Assembly: GCA_001600875.1 (NCBI GenBank)
Contig: BCLD01000008.1
Coordinates: 491,216 to 555,215, forward strand
DNA length: 64,000 nucleotides
Reading direction: 5' to 3'
Source of the DNA: Solicoccozyma terricola
Taxonomy: Eukaryota > Basidiomycota > Tremellomycetes > Filobasidiales > Piskurozymaceae
The position numbers and the translations under genes were made by a program. Under the pieces are notes generated by a model. The model was not told the DNA's origin, did not search any database, and was given only the letters and a program-made list of their open reading frames with translations. Position 1 is the stretch's first letter. Each line of letters begins with the position of its first letter. This document shows positions 45,104-56,466 of this stretch, one piece after another.

Positions 45104-48100
45104 TCAATGGAATCCATTCGGTATCGATGTCGATGTCGAACGGCCATGTCCTATATCTCCATTCGTCGTCGTCGTCGTCGTCGTCCCCGTCCCATGAGTC
45201 CCATGTGTTCCATGTGTTCCATTCGGAATATGAATCCCATTCGGAGTAACAGGTCCACCATTACTTGCACTTGAATTGAAAACTCCATTCGGCGTTGATG
45301 AAATCCCATTCGGAATATGTATTCCATGGGTTCCCCCGGTTCCAGTTCCAGTTCCAGTTCCAGTCCCGGTGCCCGTCCCCATCCCCGTCCCCGTCCCCGT
45401 CCCAACAGAGCTAGAAGACGTCCATGATCCTCGTCTACTACTCGTAGGTAAGAACGTTCCTGCTAATCCAGTCGACGTATTGGACGTTGGTCCCCCTCCC
45501 CCACTCCCTCCCCCACTCCCAACCCCGGCACCGGAACCTCTCGAAAGTGAGAAACTCTCCAATCCACGACCACCACCACCACCACCCATCGCCAAAACTA
45601 TCATCCCATCATCACCACCATACCTAATCCCATCTCTAAACATAATCTCACCACCGTGATATTCAATAGACGATCCACCGCTACCGCCGACGACACCACC
45701 GCCGACGCCCCCGACACCACCACCACCAACGCCGCCAACGCCACCAGGTAATATAGTTTCTGATATTAATCCAGCATTTGCGAACCATATTGAAGATTGT
45801 TGAACGGCTATTGATATTGGAGGTAATGAAATTGGAGTTTTGCAAGATTGAATTGAAGGTGTACTTTCAGTTGTATCTGTTGGTGTTCTTTGTTGAGATG
45901 ATGATCGTCGTCGTCGTGGTGGTGGTGGTGGTGGTGGTGGTTCAATAGAGGGGAACGGACTTTGGGAATTTGTAACTTGACCATGGTCACGATCACGGTC
46001 ATGGTCACGGTCAAGACCAAGACCAAGACCATGACCACGGTCAAGACCAAGACCAAGACCACGACCACGACCACGATCACGATCACGATCACGATCACCA
46101 ACTCCAACTTCGGAAAGAGGATCATCCACTCTTTCGACACTACCAACAGACGAACGTGTCACTTCCATTTCCATCGATCCTTTCCTATACCCTGTATAAC
46201 CTAATCCACCGACCGCTGACGCCGTCGCGGACCCCGTCCCCGTCGATACGCCACCACCACCACCAACCCCCGCCGCACTACCAACGCTCGAAGGAGCTCT
46301 CGACGTAGTTGGAAACACAGAAACAGGAGCCATCGTATAAGGTACATTCGGTGGTGCTGGAATAGGTGGATATGTACGTGGTTTAGGACGAGTACGGATG
46401 TTGCTATCGGTGATTGAACCAGAGTTGGTGGTGGCGCCACCGGCGCCGGTGGTGGAGGAGGGTGGGGTGCGATCGTGAGAAGCGGAGGGAAGAGATTCGG
46501 CTTTTCGACGATTCCTGAGTTGGTTGAGCGGGTGAAAGTGGGGGTTAGCAAAAACCTCGTGCGGACAGTGGGAAGCGGACAGGAAAGTAGAGAGAGGTCA
46601 TGCGAAGGTGAGAGAAAGACACGCGAATATGGAAAGCAGAGAAAAGACATGCAAACAGGGAAAAAAAAACAGAGAAAAGACGTGCAAAGCAGAGCAAAGA
46701 CATGCAAACAGAAAAGCAGAGACAAACCACGCGAACAGGAAACAGACAAGACACACTCACATCTTGCCTACAGTACCATCGGCTCGAAGTTTGATCTTGA
46801 AGCCTTGAGCAGCAAAGTGTCTCGTCAATGGCGTTGAGCCTTTCATACCCTTGAATGCTTTCGGAGAAAACACTTCGAATGTGTCTGTGATGACAAACGC
46901 AACTTCAGACACTGTTGCGCTGTTTATGACGGGAAGGGGGACGGAGGTTGGTCAGCTGGGATACCCAACGATGCCATCAGACGCTCTCTCCACCACCCAC
47001 TCAGTCGTCTGATACAAAGCAAACCTCAACCTGAATATCCCAGGCATCCGAATCGACAGCCTCCCAAATATACAAAACGCTCCTTCCACACCATCAAGGT
47101 CTTTCAATCTCTCCGGCGTCTGAAGTGATTCACCCGTAGTAGCGTCCATACCACTAGGAAGCTTGAGTTCAGGGTATGTCTCGGACCGTGAATTTCCAGT
47201 GGACGTGGATGTCGAAGGAGACATTGCGGATTCCGCGTTGACGAGCGTGGCTTTCATGAAGAAATGCGAATCGATGAGGAGATTGCTAGGTGCGGTGATG
47301 GAGTGGATGAAATCGGTAGATTCGGTTTTAGATGGACAAAATTATGACCCCGTCGAACACATAGCTCACCTCAGTCTCCTTCGATCAGTACAAACCTGGA
47401 TAATGGGAGGTGGATCAACCGGTCGTCGATCGACTATTGTGGGGCGTAAGAAAACGGTCAATATCTCACTCCTTAGCACACCCGACTGACTGGCATGTGA
47501 ACCACTCTCTCACTCACTGGTATCATTCTCCTCTTTAAACGAACACAACCTTGCCCTCTCCGGTTGTTGTCTAACGATCAAGTGATAATATCCATTTCCA
47601 CCTACCAACCCACTCTCTGGCGGTGGCATCGTCATCGCCGCTCCAGCAGCACCCATTGATCCAGTCATTCCACCTCCTGATGTTCCACTCATACCGCCTA
47701 ATCCACCCAATCCCATACCTAATCCCGCATTCATCCCCATTCCCATCCCGAGTCCTACCCCTAACATTCCAACAGGTCCAGAAGGACGGATACCCATCAT
47801 CACGTCCCCATTCATCGGGAAAGATGAATGCATTCCAACTGTTCCTCCTGCATGATACGGAGCGGAGGAGTGCATGGATATGGCAGAGTTGGGAGGGATT
47901 GGTGAGCCTTCGCCAGATGCGGAAGCCCGTGACGAGAATGAGTCTACCCGGTGATGATGTCTGCCGGTGGAGTGTAACGAAGACCGACGTGAGTGGATTG
48001 GAGCCGGTAGACCAGATGCGTTATGATAATCGTATGCGTGTGGTTGTCGAGAGTTGTCGTAGCCGCCATGTTGCTGTGAGTATGAGGAGTGCGATGATGA

Positions 48101-48616
48101 AGGCGGTGGATACAGCGGGTCGACGTCGATCATATGCACGTCATCTTGCTGTGGCGTATATGAGAAGGTGCTGCCACTGCCACCTTCACGATTCTGATAT
48201 GCCATCGACGGTGGGATGCTCAGCATCGGTGGAGGGTGATAGGCAAAGTTTGCGGCTGGTTGTGAGAAATAAGGGTAGGTCATTCCGTATCCTGAAGGTC
48301 CAGGTGCCGGAAGCTGTGGTGGTGGTGGTGGTTGTGGGATCGGAGGTGGCGGCGGTTGGTGGAATCCGTATGTTGTGGCTGGCAATGAGATGCCAGGATC
48401 GAAATGTGTCAAACGTTCAACATATCCGACACTGGCACCCGTCCCCGTTCCCGCACCACCACCACTAGCAGTAGATTCCGTCGTGTAGTATCCTGCTGGA
48501 ACACTAGTGAATCCATCCATGGCTAGATGGTTGGAGGCCGCCGATGATTCCTGTGCCCTGTGAGATCCTGAAGCGAGCTGGAATCCTGCCGATCCGTGGT
48601 GGTTCGGGTGGAGCAT
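45104..48616 (-). CDS. Velvet-domain developmental regulator
   Basis: Fungal NF-kappaB-like transcription factor family (VosA/VelB/VelC/VeA) controlling development and secondary metabolism. The N-terminal 330 residues, from MLHPNHHGSAGFQLASGSHR, are disordered (Pro, Gly, Met, Ser repeats). The velvet domain is built by splicing: YYHLIVRQQPERARLCSFKE with ENDT, then IDRRPVDPPPIIQVCTDRRR (about 47400-47450), NLLIDSHFFMKATLVNAESA, GAFCIFGRLSIRMPGIFRLR, and FEVFSPKAFKGMKGSTPLTR with HFAAQGFKIKLRADGTVGKM (about 46758-46880). After a 246-nt intron (46515-46760) comes a roughly 460-residue low-complexity tail: Gly-rich, poly-Pro, (DR)n, (GT)n, ending SIPNGFH. The IDRRPVDPPP motif is diagnostic of velvet. 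I cannot assign the subclass. Confidence 0.83.
46600..46750. repeat. Degenerate 20-22 bp tandem repeat in velvet-gene intron
   Basis: Copies resembling GCAGAGAAAAGACATGCAAACA occur at about 46636, 46669 and 46689, with diverged flanking copies. All fall in the 246-nt intron just after the velvet domain. Most introns in the window are 50-70 nt, so this one has grown by repeat expansion. Confidence 0.7.
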
Positions 48617-49863
48617 GGGAATGGGAATGGGAATGGGAATGGCGAAGGAAATGGCGAAATGGTGAAATGGCGAAATGGAGGAGAGAGAGAGAGAAGCGGG
48701 GGTTGGGGGGGGGGGGGGGAGGAGGAAGACTTAGGTGACCATGCTACAGTAGCGTCGAGGTGGTCATCCGATGGTGGGCGAAGCTGGTGGCCGAACAGGG
48801 TACCTAGCAGCCCCCCTATGACGGTTTCCTTTTATTTTTTATTTTCTTTGCGGGAATCGCGTGGCACTGTGGAGCGGGGGTATGGGGAATGGACAGCATC
48901 TCCTCGTCGTCTCGTACGGAACACATGGTTGGTACATGCACCGCCCGCGCAACCGACGGAGCTGCATCCTAAGCCACCGGCTGCTTTTTTATCTCTATCT
49001 TTCCTTTTCCTTTTTTCCCTTGCCCGGGCGTTTTTTTTTTCTTTTTTTTTTCTTCCTTTACGGTATATCTGTCGCTCTAGATTTCTCACGCAAATCGCTT
49101 GCCAGAACGGTCGCTCGGTCGGCATCGTGCCAGCATAACCCTCCCTTCGGTTCCCGTGTAGTGTGTGTGCCCCACTCAAGGGGGCGTGGGAATGACAGAC
49201 AGGGCGGCAGGGGAATCCGAACATCCGACTCGCTAAGCGATGATGTGATGGTGTGATAACCATTCATGGACAATCCAGAACCAACCCTGTCTACGACTTG
49301 CGTACGATGGACGGGACACAGTCTCAGACTTGCGCTCACTCATTCAAACCATTCAATCGTACTAGGGATACAGTAATTTCGTCTCCCCACTTTTTGGGTG
49401 CAAAACCGGAGGAAGATCTCATCCTCGGAAGGGGAAGCAAGCAATCGGGTGGCAAAAATCAACACCCGAAGCCCTGGTTGGCAGTGAAAGTGAAACTCGA
49501 CTAGATGTTTATTACACCTTCCCTAACAGGACTCATTCGGCGCCAATAGCGTTCGGGGGCCTGTCCTGTCAGGGCTTCAGCTAAGAGCTTTTCAAGGGAC
49601 TTGGGGATGGTATGACGTGGGACACGATATCATCGGGTCAGACGATCAGGGACGGATGTACAAGTTGTTTGCACTCTGTAGAGGCTCACGAGTTGAGTGG
49701 GCTAGTGCATTCTTCACGCAGCATCCTTGGCGGAGTTGGTCATCGATGGCGATAGCAAACGTCATGGCAATCGGCGATATCTATACAACTGGGCTTTCAA
49801 TGAGCCCCAACTGGGCTTTCTAGCTGGTTATCCTTTGGTAACTGAAAACAGGTCATTGAATAA
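48617..49863. promoter_or_regulatory. Long intergenic region upstream of the velvet gene
   Basis: At 1,247 bases, the longest spacer in the window. It holds the velvet promoter and the 3' end of the lyase gene. Notable parts are a (GGGAAT)n run at 48617-48645, a G-run at 48706-48719, and T-rich tracts at 48830-48846 and 49031-49052. The last are A-rich on the velvet coding strand. A regulator-type long promoter is plausible. No gene is supported. Confidence 0.5.
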
Positions 49864-52613
49864 TTACAGCTTCGCCTTCTCCTGACCTTTCCTCTTCGTA
49901 CTGGCGAGCCAACCAAATTCAAGCCTGCGCGCGAGAACATATATATCAGCTGAATGTCCTCCTGCCCTGCCTGCAGTCTGTAGGACCACCCACTTCTTTT
50001 CGCCACCCGGTTCCATCAGCACATTCACGATCGTTACAATACCCTTATCCTGACCTATCAATCCGCTCTTGACGGCGCGTGCAAGCTCGTCCGGCGTTCG
50101 AACGAGGAAACCTTGGCCGTAAGGACCACACGCGGTGGCGAGCATTTCGTATCGGACCTCTGGGAGTAACGCAGTCGGTGGTAGCGATGTCAGGGGTAGT
50201 TTCGAGTACTGCTCCTGACTGAGCCCCTTGTACACCTGTGACGGACAAGGTGATTTAGTTACAGAGGCGACCGAAGGACCAACCAAAGACTAGTTGGAAC
50301 GCACCCCTCCGTTGTTCATCACCACGATCAGCATTCCCAATCGATTCCTAACCGCCGTCTCCACCTCCATAGCGCTGAAACCAAACGCAGAGTCTCCGAG
50401 GACTGCAACTACTTTTCTCCGTCCCATTATTCGTCGACCATCACGTCCTACCCATCCACTAGCCTGTTGTTCTTCTGCCAAAAGAGCAGCTGCAATACAA
50501 AAGCCCATCCCAACCCCCATAGTGGCTTGCGTCCCTGCATCAAGTCGGGATCGTGGTTCGTGCACATCAAAGATCGCTCTTGCGATATCCATAGTGTTGG
50601 CTCCCTCTCCGATGAAGATATGGGAGTCGGGTAATTGTTCCTTGATCATGTGGAAGGCTTGTTGGTATGTCAGTCGCCCAGGGATCTTTGGCGACTGAAG
50701 CTCCGAGGTCCACGAGCTTGTGGCCGCCGTTGGCGGAATGATAGCAAGCTTCGCTGCCTTTCCTTGATTCGCGACCACCTTGGCTTGTAGTGTCTGCATC
50801 CATTGACTGACCTCGCTCGAGCGCTTGGCTCGCTTAGGTGCGATGGCCAGCAATTGCTCCACCACCGCATTTACATCGCCGCATAAGCCCACTTGGCTCT
50901 CGACCACATCGTCAATTGCCTCTGGCTCAATATCCACCCGAATAAACTTGACATCCTTTGCCCACTTTGGTTGACCACCGTAATGCAGAATCCAATTGAG
51001 TCGAGCGCCGAGAACGAGGACAACGTCCGCGCCGGATACAGCGGTGGAGCGGGCTGCGCCAATAGATAATGGATGTGAATCTGAAACAAGACCCTTGCCC
51101 ATTGGAGTGGCGAGGAAAGGTAGCTCCAGCGTATCAACGAGCTTTTGAATGACATTCTCCGCGCGAGCGTATTGCGCACTGAGATAAAGAAATGATGCCG
51201 CATCAGCTTTCCCTCGTATCTCACCTGACGGACGGATATCAACACGCATACCCCTTCCCGATGATAATCAGTGGTCTCTTGGCTTCTGTTAGAAGTTTCA
51301 TTGCTCTTTCCACTGCCGCCGGATCGGCAAACACCCTCGCTGGTGCCTGTATTGGCCGCCTCCAATCAACCTCGGAGCTATCAACCGAACCCTGGATGTA
51401 ATCGGCCGGCTGGTTGCGACAGGGGAAGAGTGATTGAGCGTCCGGCTTTGGAGTTATGACATGTAGAATTCGATGGCGAACTCGATGGCTCACCAGATCA
51501 ACATAGGTCGGTCCTGGTCGACCATGGAAAGCTGTTCTCAATGCCTTTTCAATGACAAATGGCAATTGAGCCAAACTTGGTGGACGTGATGAGAACCTAT
51601 TGATTCGTTTTTTGTCGAATCAGAAAAATGTAAACCTGTGAAATCTGCACAACACCACAAATTACAAATCTCCAACAACTTACTTTACTCCCATACTCTT
51701 CATCACTGCCACTTGATCCATTTCCTGAAAAGCTCCTATTCCGATACCTGACTGAAAGGTTTCGCTTGACCCAGCAAGGACAAGAAGTGGCCATGCATTT
51801 GTTGATGCATGATGAACACCAGCAAGAGCTGTGTGAATACGACTCGGATCAGCCTATTTCGATGAAGATGCCAACGGAGGACTTTACCGTGTATGACCCC
51901 GGGACCTCCAACGACGAGACAAATCGCTGGTCTGCCTGTCAGGTAGCCGTATGCGCAAGCTGCCTGTTTGACCGGAAAGAGAGCGGGGATTACGAGGGAT
52001 GTGGATGATTCCCGTCGCAGGTGCGAGGGTAACGAAAGGCCGATGAGGAGTGGCGGGGTTGTTCCGAATGACGGCGAGGGAAAGGAGAGGTGGGGATGGT
52101 TAAGATCAGTGGACGTTTTGTATATGCAGGTAGTGATATGTCATCTCGTGGTTCGGAGGCTCATCCACCTCCGGCCTTATACATCCGGCTGACCTGATAT
52201 CCAGTCAACCACGAATGCCCCATTCTCACACGCATGGGTTGAAGTCTTGGCCTCCACAATCCGATGGCAGGATCATTCACGACATGATATTCCCACCTCT
52301 ATTCTCTGAACCCTTCCTTCGAATCTCAGCGGGACCGAACCGAGACCGAAATACTCACATACGCCGCACCTTGCTCGTTCCTACATCCGATGAATCTGAT
52401 ACCTCGATCGATGCAAGCCTGTGCGACTTGGATGACTGGAATACCGATCAATCCGAAAATGACGGTGACGCCATGGTGCAGGAGAGTTTCAGCGATGAGT
52501 TGGGAGCCGGATAATGTGGAAGAGTCGTTGGATGGCATGGGGATGGTAGTGGTGTTGACGGTCGTGGTGGTGGAGGTGGTGAAGGAGACGAACAGATCGA
52601 TATATCTGGTCAT
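49864..52613 (-). CDS. Thiamine-diphosphate enzyme: 2-hydroxyacyl-CoA lyase / oxalyl-CoA decarboxylase type
   Basis: ThDP-dependent enzyme of the HACL1/OXC/Pxp1 group, which cleaves 2-hydroxyacyl-CoA or decarboxylates oxalyl-CoA. The N-terminal PYR domain has [20 protein letters not shown] and the catalytic Glu in [12 protein letters not shown]. The central domain has [20 protein letters not shown]. The ThDP-binding motif reads [20 protein letters not shown] then [15 protein letters not shown] (Gly-Asp-Ser ... Asn-Asn). The C-terminus ends QEKAKL, a PTS1-like tripeptide AKL, which favours a peroxisomal HACL role over a cytosolic OXC one. At least five exons. Two in-frame ATGs are possible starts (52613 and 52538, [11 protein letters not shown]). 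The shorter matches family N-termini better, but the first is recorded. Its promoter is shared with the ubiquitin-L40 gene. Confidence 0.9.
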
Positions 52614-53037
52614 GGTCCACTAGCTACCCCCCAGCGGCCATAGCCGGCCGGGCCACAAAGAGGAGAGATTGGAGCCCCGCGGATCACAGCCTGTGTGACC
52701 ACGTCATCAGCCAGGAAATCGCCNCCCGGGGGGGGGGGGGATGACTCAGCATGCCACGTCACCGTTCCCTTAACGCCGACACTCCCGATGCGCCAGAAAC
52801 AGTGACTGGGCCGTGCGAAATAAAAAATGAGAATGGTTAGGTAAGCAGCGGGACTCCTTCCCGGATGGACTTGAACTGTCGGGGTGTCGCTCCACCACCC
52901 ACCAGGGCCTCACGCATCAACTATCAGCAAGTCAAGGTGAGCGTTGACTGACCGTTATCTTCCTACCGTCACACAACAACCAACTAACGAACCACGCTTT
53001 CCGCACCGCCCTCTTCTCGCTTCTTATCGATATTCAG
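52614..53037. promoter_or_regulatory. Divergent promoter of lyase and ubiquitin-L40 genes
   Basis: 424 bases separate two start codons facing away from each other. A low-quality patch, one N followed by CCC and a 13-base G-run, sits at 52724-52740. A CT/CA-rich stretch (about 52970-53035) precedes the ubiquitin start, as in other highly expressed genes here. Confidence 0.55.
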
Positions 53038-54479
53038 ATGCAGATCTTCGTCAAGACGTGAGTTTGGGGCGGTTGGCATCTCGTAGGAGGGAATTGAAAC
53101 AGGCGTGTTGACTTGGGATTCCGGCTCACTACCACAGCCTTACGGGTAAGACTATCACCCTCGAGGTCGAGTCCTCGGACACTATCGACAACGTCAAGTC
53201 AAAGGTGGGTTTTTAATACATTGGTTTCGAGATTTGAGTCTGGGGAAGAAAGATGAGATGAGATGTGATAGAGACGAGACGAAGGACGATCGGACCAAGT
53301 AGAGAACAGACATGGAAAGGAGACGTCGTCAGAGAGGGGACGAATGCAGCGGGATCCCACAACTTGGAAATCGCACAGACTTCGATACTCTGGCTCAGTA
53401 TCGATAGACGAAAAACACAATCAAAAGCCGAGGAAGGACCCACGACATCGTATTTTAGCATCCCGCAACATCACCTACGTGGACACGTGCTTCTGCGGAA
53501 TCGTCCCTTTTAATGCATAGAAGGCCTTGAACACTAGAGTCATACTCTCTTCGTGGCTTTTCTCTCTAAAAGTTCTCCTCCAGCAACCTCGATGTTTTTC
53601 GCTTCTTGGACACCCGCACGCACAGTGGAACTACCTCAGGGATGTTTCTTTGCATCGGCGGCGGCTCATCTCAAAGAGGACGCTGGATGTCCTGCTTTGT
53701 TTGGGGGAGATCAATACTGGTTTGACCTAGAGACTTGGGAGGTCGCAAGTGTCGTACACGATCTGCCTACCTAGTCGATCGTCGTCTCGCTGCTCTGTCG
53801 TCGTAGAAGGAGGACGGGAACGGTCATCTCATCTCATCTCATCTCATCTCATCTTTCGACTCCGGCGTTGTGTCACCAAAACCTCAAATCATCTATACTG
53901 ACATGATCATTTTCACACGTTCACAGATCCAGGACAAGGAGGGTATCCCACCTGATCAACAACGTCTCATCTTCGCCGGCAAGCAGCTCGAAGATGGACG
54001 AACTCTCTCCGACTACAGTACGTATTTTTATTTCATTTTCATTTTTTATTTTATTTTTCATACTTTTTCACATGGTTGCTGACGTCTCCTCCTTTCGCCT
54101 TTGATACAGACATCCAAAAGGAGTCTACCCTCCACTTGGTGTTGAGGCTTCGTGGTGGTATCATTGAGCCATCGTTGAAGGTTCTCGCTTCCAAGTACAA
54201 CGTCAGTCGACCGGTGGTTACCCTGTTATTTCAGATCAAAAAGTAGCTGAACCCATTTCCCTTACTTGCTCAATGCAGTGTGACAAGCAGATCTGCCGAG
54301 TCTGCTACGCTCGTCTCCCTCCCCGTGCCACCAACTGCGTGAGTTCCAGGACCTTGTCTTCCTGATATGCAGTTTTAGAGAAGGGCTAAAACGCAAACAA
54401 ACATCCCCCCTCCGTTTCACAGAGGAAGCGCAAGTGTGGTCACTCCTCCCAGCTCCGCCCAAAGAAGAAGCTCAAGTAG
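53038..54479 (+). CDS. RPL40: Ubiquitin-60S ribosomal protein L40 fusion
   Basis: Fusion precursor giving ubiquitin and eL40 after cleavage at Gly-Gly. Exon 1 is 20 nt (53038-53057, MQIFVKT split). [60 protein letters not shown] and [10 protein letters not shown] complete ubiquitin. The L40 part, [20 protein letters not shown] then [14 protein letters not shown] and [18 protein letters not shown], shows the four zinc-binding cysteines. Ubiquitin is near-invariant; small differences such as [11 protein letters not shown] are typical of fungi. Introns: 53058-53137, a long 53205-53926 (722 nt), 54018 to about 54109, and two more in the L40 part. The long intron is ten times the local norm. Ends at 54479. 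Confidence 0.98.
53825..53855. repeat. (ATCTC)n short tandem repeat
   Basis: About six copies of the pentamer near the 3' end of the 722-nt intron of the ubiquitin-L40 gene, 70-100 bases before the acceptor. Probably intronic pyrimidine-rich sequence. Confidence 0.85.
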
Positions 54480-55122
54480 TGGTTCCTTTTGAATGGCTCG
54501 AGTCGCGACCAGCTGCTCTCCTCGCAATGGTGGTGGCGTTGGAACGACTCGGCATTTGGGAAGGGGTTCTTCTGTGTATCTTACCTCTCTCGCACTCTCC
54601 TTTGCATGATTTATTTTCCTTGTAGTAGGAGAGTAGAAGGGTAGATATGGATTGGATCAGCAGTTTGACCAGACCAAAGGATTCCCGAGGCACCTGACTT
54701 GAACTTGAGCCGGATCCATGTTGAAATCTGTTGATTGAGTCGTCATCACGCTTTAATCTTTCGAGTAACGCCGACCAAGGCCGACCAAGGAGATTGCTTT
54801 TCGACATTCAACGCAGCTGTCATCCATCATATTGCATACAACAACACAATCTCAGCTTCCTCATTCTCACTGCCACTCCACAAATCGCCCAGCTGCTAGT
54901 CCTTTGCCAGACCAGCACCACCTAACATCCCAAACTCCGGTTCCCCGACGGTGACTGCCCGCATGCGTACTTGCACCATATCTCAAGCACGTTGATCAAT
55001 CATCCCAACGACCATCCGGCTGGATCGCTCCATCACCGCGACCACAACGAAAGGACAGAATAGCAACTCGCCAACACCTCGATCGGCTGCGGCATTGAAA
55101 CTATCTGTGTCTCACGCCCAGC
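54480..55122. other. L40 3' end and Rab4 promoter
   Basis: 643 bases between two plus-strand genes. The direct repeat GCCGACCAAGGCCGACCAAGG (two units, 54771-54791) is the only visible structure. No further gene is supported. Confidence 0.5.
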
Positions 55123-56206
55123 ATGATGCATGAGGGAACAGAACTAGTAGAGGCGTATGGTAGGTACCTTTACCTCTCATATTATCGCCTCCGCAGCATT
55201 GAAAGACTAACGATAGCATTCATTTGGCATTGGTGGTGACGCAGACTACCTTCTGAAGATGATTGTGATCGGTGAAGCAGGAACAGGGAAGAGCTGTCTA
55301 TTACATTCCTTCATCCATGATACATGTGAATGTGGAGGATGTACTTCGTCTCGGGGTCGAACATGCATGCTTACCCCCTCCCTGTCATATTCCCAGTTAA
55401 ACCAAACACACCACACACAATCGGTGTCGAATTTCATGCTCGGACATTGAGGATTGGAGACAAGACGGTGAAGCTACAGGTGAGTCAACTTCAGATATAT
55501 CGCTGGGATTGAAAAAAATTTGACAATCTCATCCTCGTGTTTCTTAGCTCTGGGATACGGCAGGCCAGGAGAGGTTCCGATCGGTGACGAGGAGCTACTA
55601 CCGAGGAGCAGCTGCCGTGATACTAGTATACGATATCACTCAGTCAGTGCGCTCGACTTTGCTGTTTTCATCTTCCGAAAGCCTGACTCAACTCAGGCGA
55701 TCCACCTTCCTCAACCTCTCGCGATGGCTGGCAGACTGCCGAGCGCTCGCTTCTCCACACCTCGTAGTAGTCCTTGTCGGTAATAAGCTGGATCTGGAAG
55801 ATGAACGTGAAGTAGAGTATCTTGAGGGTCTCAGATGGGCCGAGGAGAACAGTGGGTTGGCTTCTGGTAAACTCCTCTTTCTTAGATGTTACGTTGACCG
55901 GTGTTCCATTCAGATCTCCTCTTTTTGGAGACCTCATCTGTGACCGGCATTAACACTCCACAGCCCTTTCTCCTCGCCTCACAGTCAATTCTGGTTCTCA
56001 TCGAATCGGGCGAACTCGACCCAGATGCTCCGGGAACCGGCGTTTCCTACGGTGAACGCCAACTTCGGACTGTCGGCTCCAGTTCACGGTTAAGCTTTGC
56101 TAGTGGGATGACGTTAGCGAGCATGAGGAAGGGTAAAAGCCTGAGGAGTCGGAGCGAGAGCGTGAATATCAGAGATGTCGTTGGCAGGGGAGGTAAATGT
56201 TGTTGA
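55123..56206 (+). CDS. RAB4: Rab4-type small GTPase
   Basis: Endosomal recycling Rab. [12 protein letters not shown] joins [20 protein letters not shown], with the P-loop GEAGTGKS. Switch I is [20 protein letters not shown]; switch II is [20 protein letters not shown]. Base-binding motifs are [13 protein letters not shown] and [12 protein letters not shown]. The C-terminus, [20 protein letters not shown] then QLRTVGS, closely resembles Rab4's IDSGELDPERMGSGIQYGD, and the protein ends GKCC, the double-cysteine site for geranylgeranylation. About five introns. The region after DYLLK...HDT is interrupted by an intron with GTGAAT donor before the NTPHTIG exon. The Rab4 assignment rests on SYYRGAA, the ELDP...YG tail and the ETSS motif. 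A role in recycling with VPS33-dependent traffic next door is coincidental. Confidence 0.91.
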
Positions 56207-56466
56207 TGTTCGGGGATGCTTTTGAGCCAGTTGGTTGTAATCGTACCTCAATTTGTACTAGAAGGACGGTCCGCGTAATTTATCATGTTCGTTATAATGC
56301 CTTTACATGCGTGTGCTACAACTTCTTCGTTCGTTACGTGGAGTCGCCTTATCGCAATATCAGGCCGCCGCCGTTGGCTTTAGCTCTATCGGGGTTCGCA
56401 GGCCAAAGTCCGTAAGCAGCTGGAAGTGATGATGCGAATACTGTCAGCTTGAAAACCTCAGAAACC

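Noticed and set aside
45276..45659. Val-Pro repeat frame on the plus strand
   Set aside because: It is the antisense of the repeat-coding velvet tail.
53553..53774. 73-codon peptide-like open frame inside the ubiquitin-L40 intron
   Set aside because: It begins on GTG, has no ATG, and is spliced out by well-supported flanking sites. No domain is recognisable.
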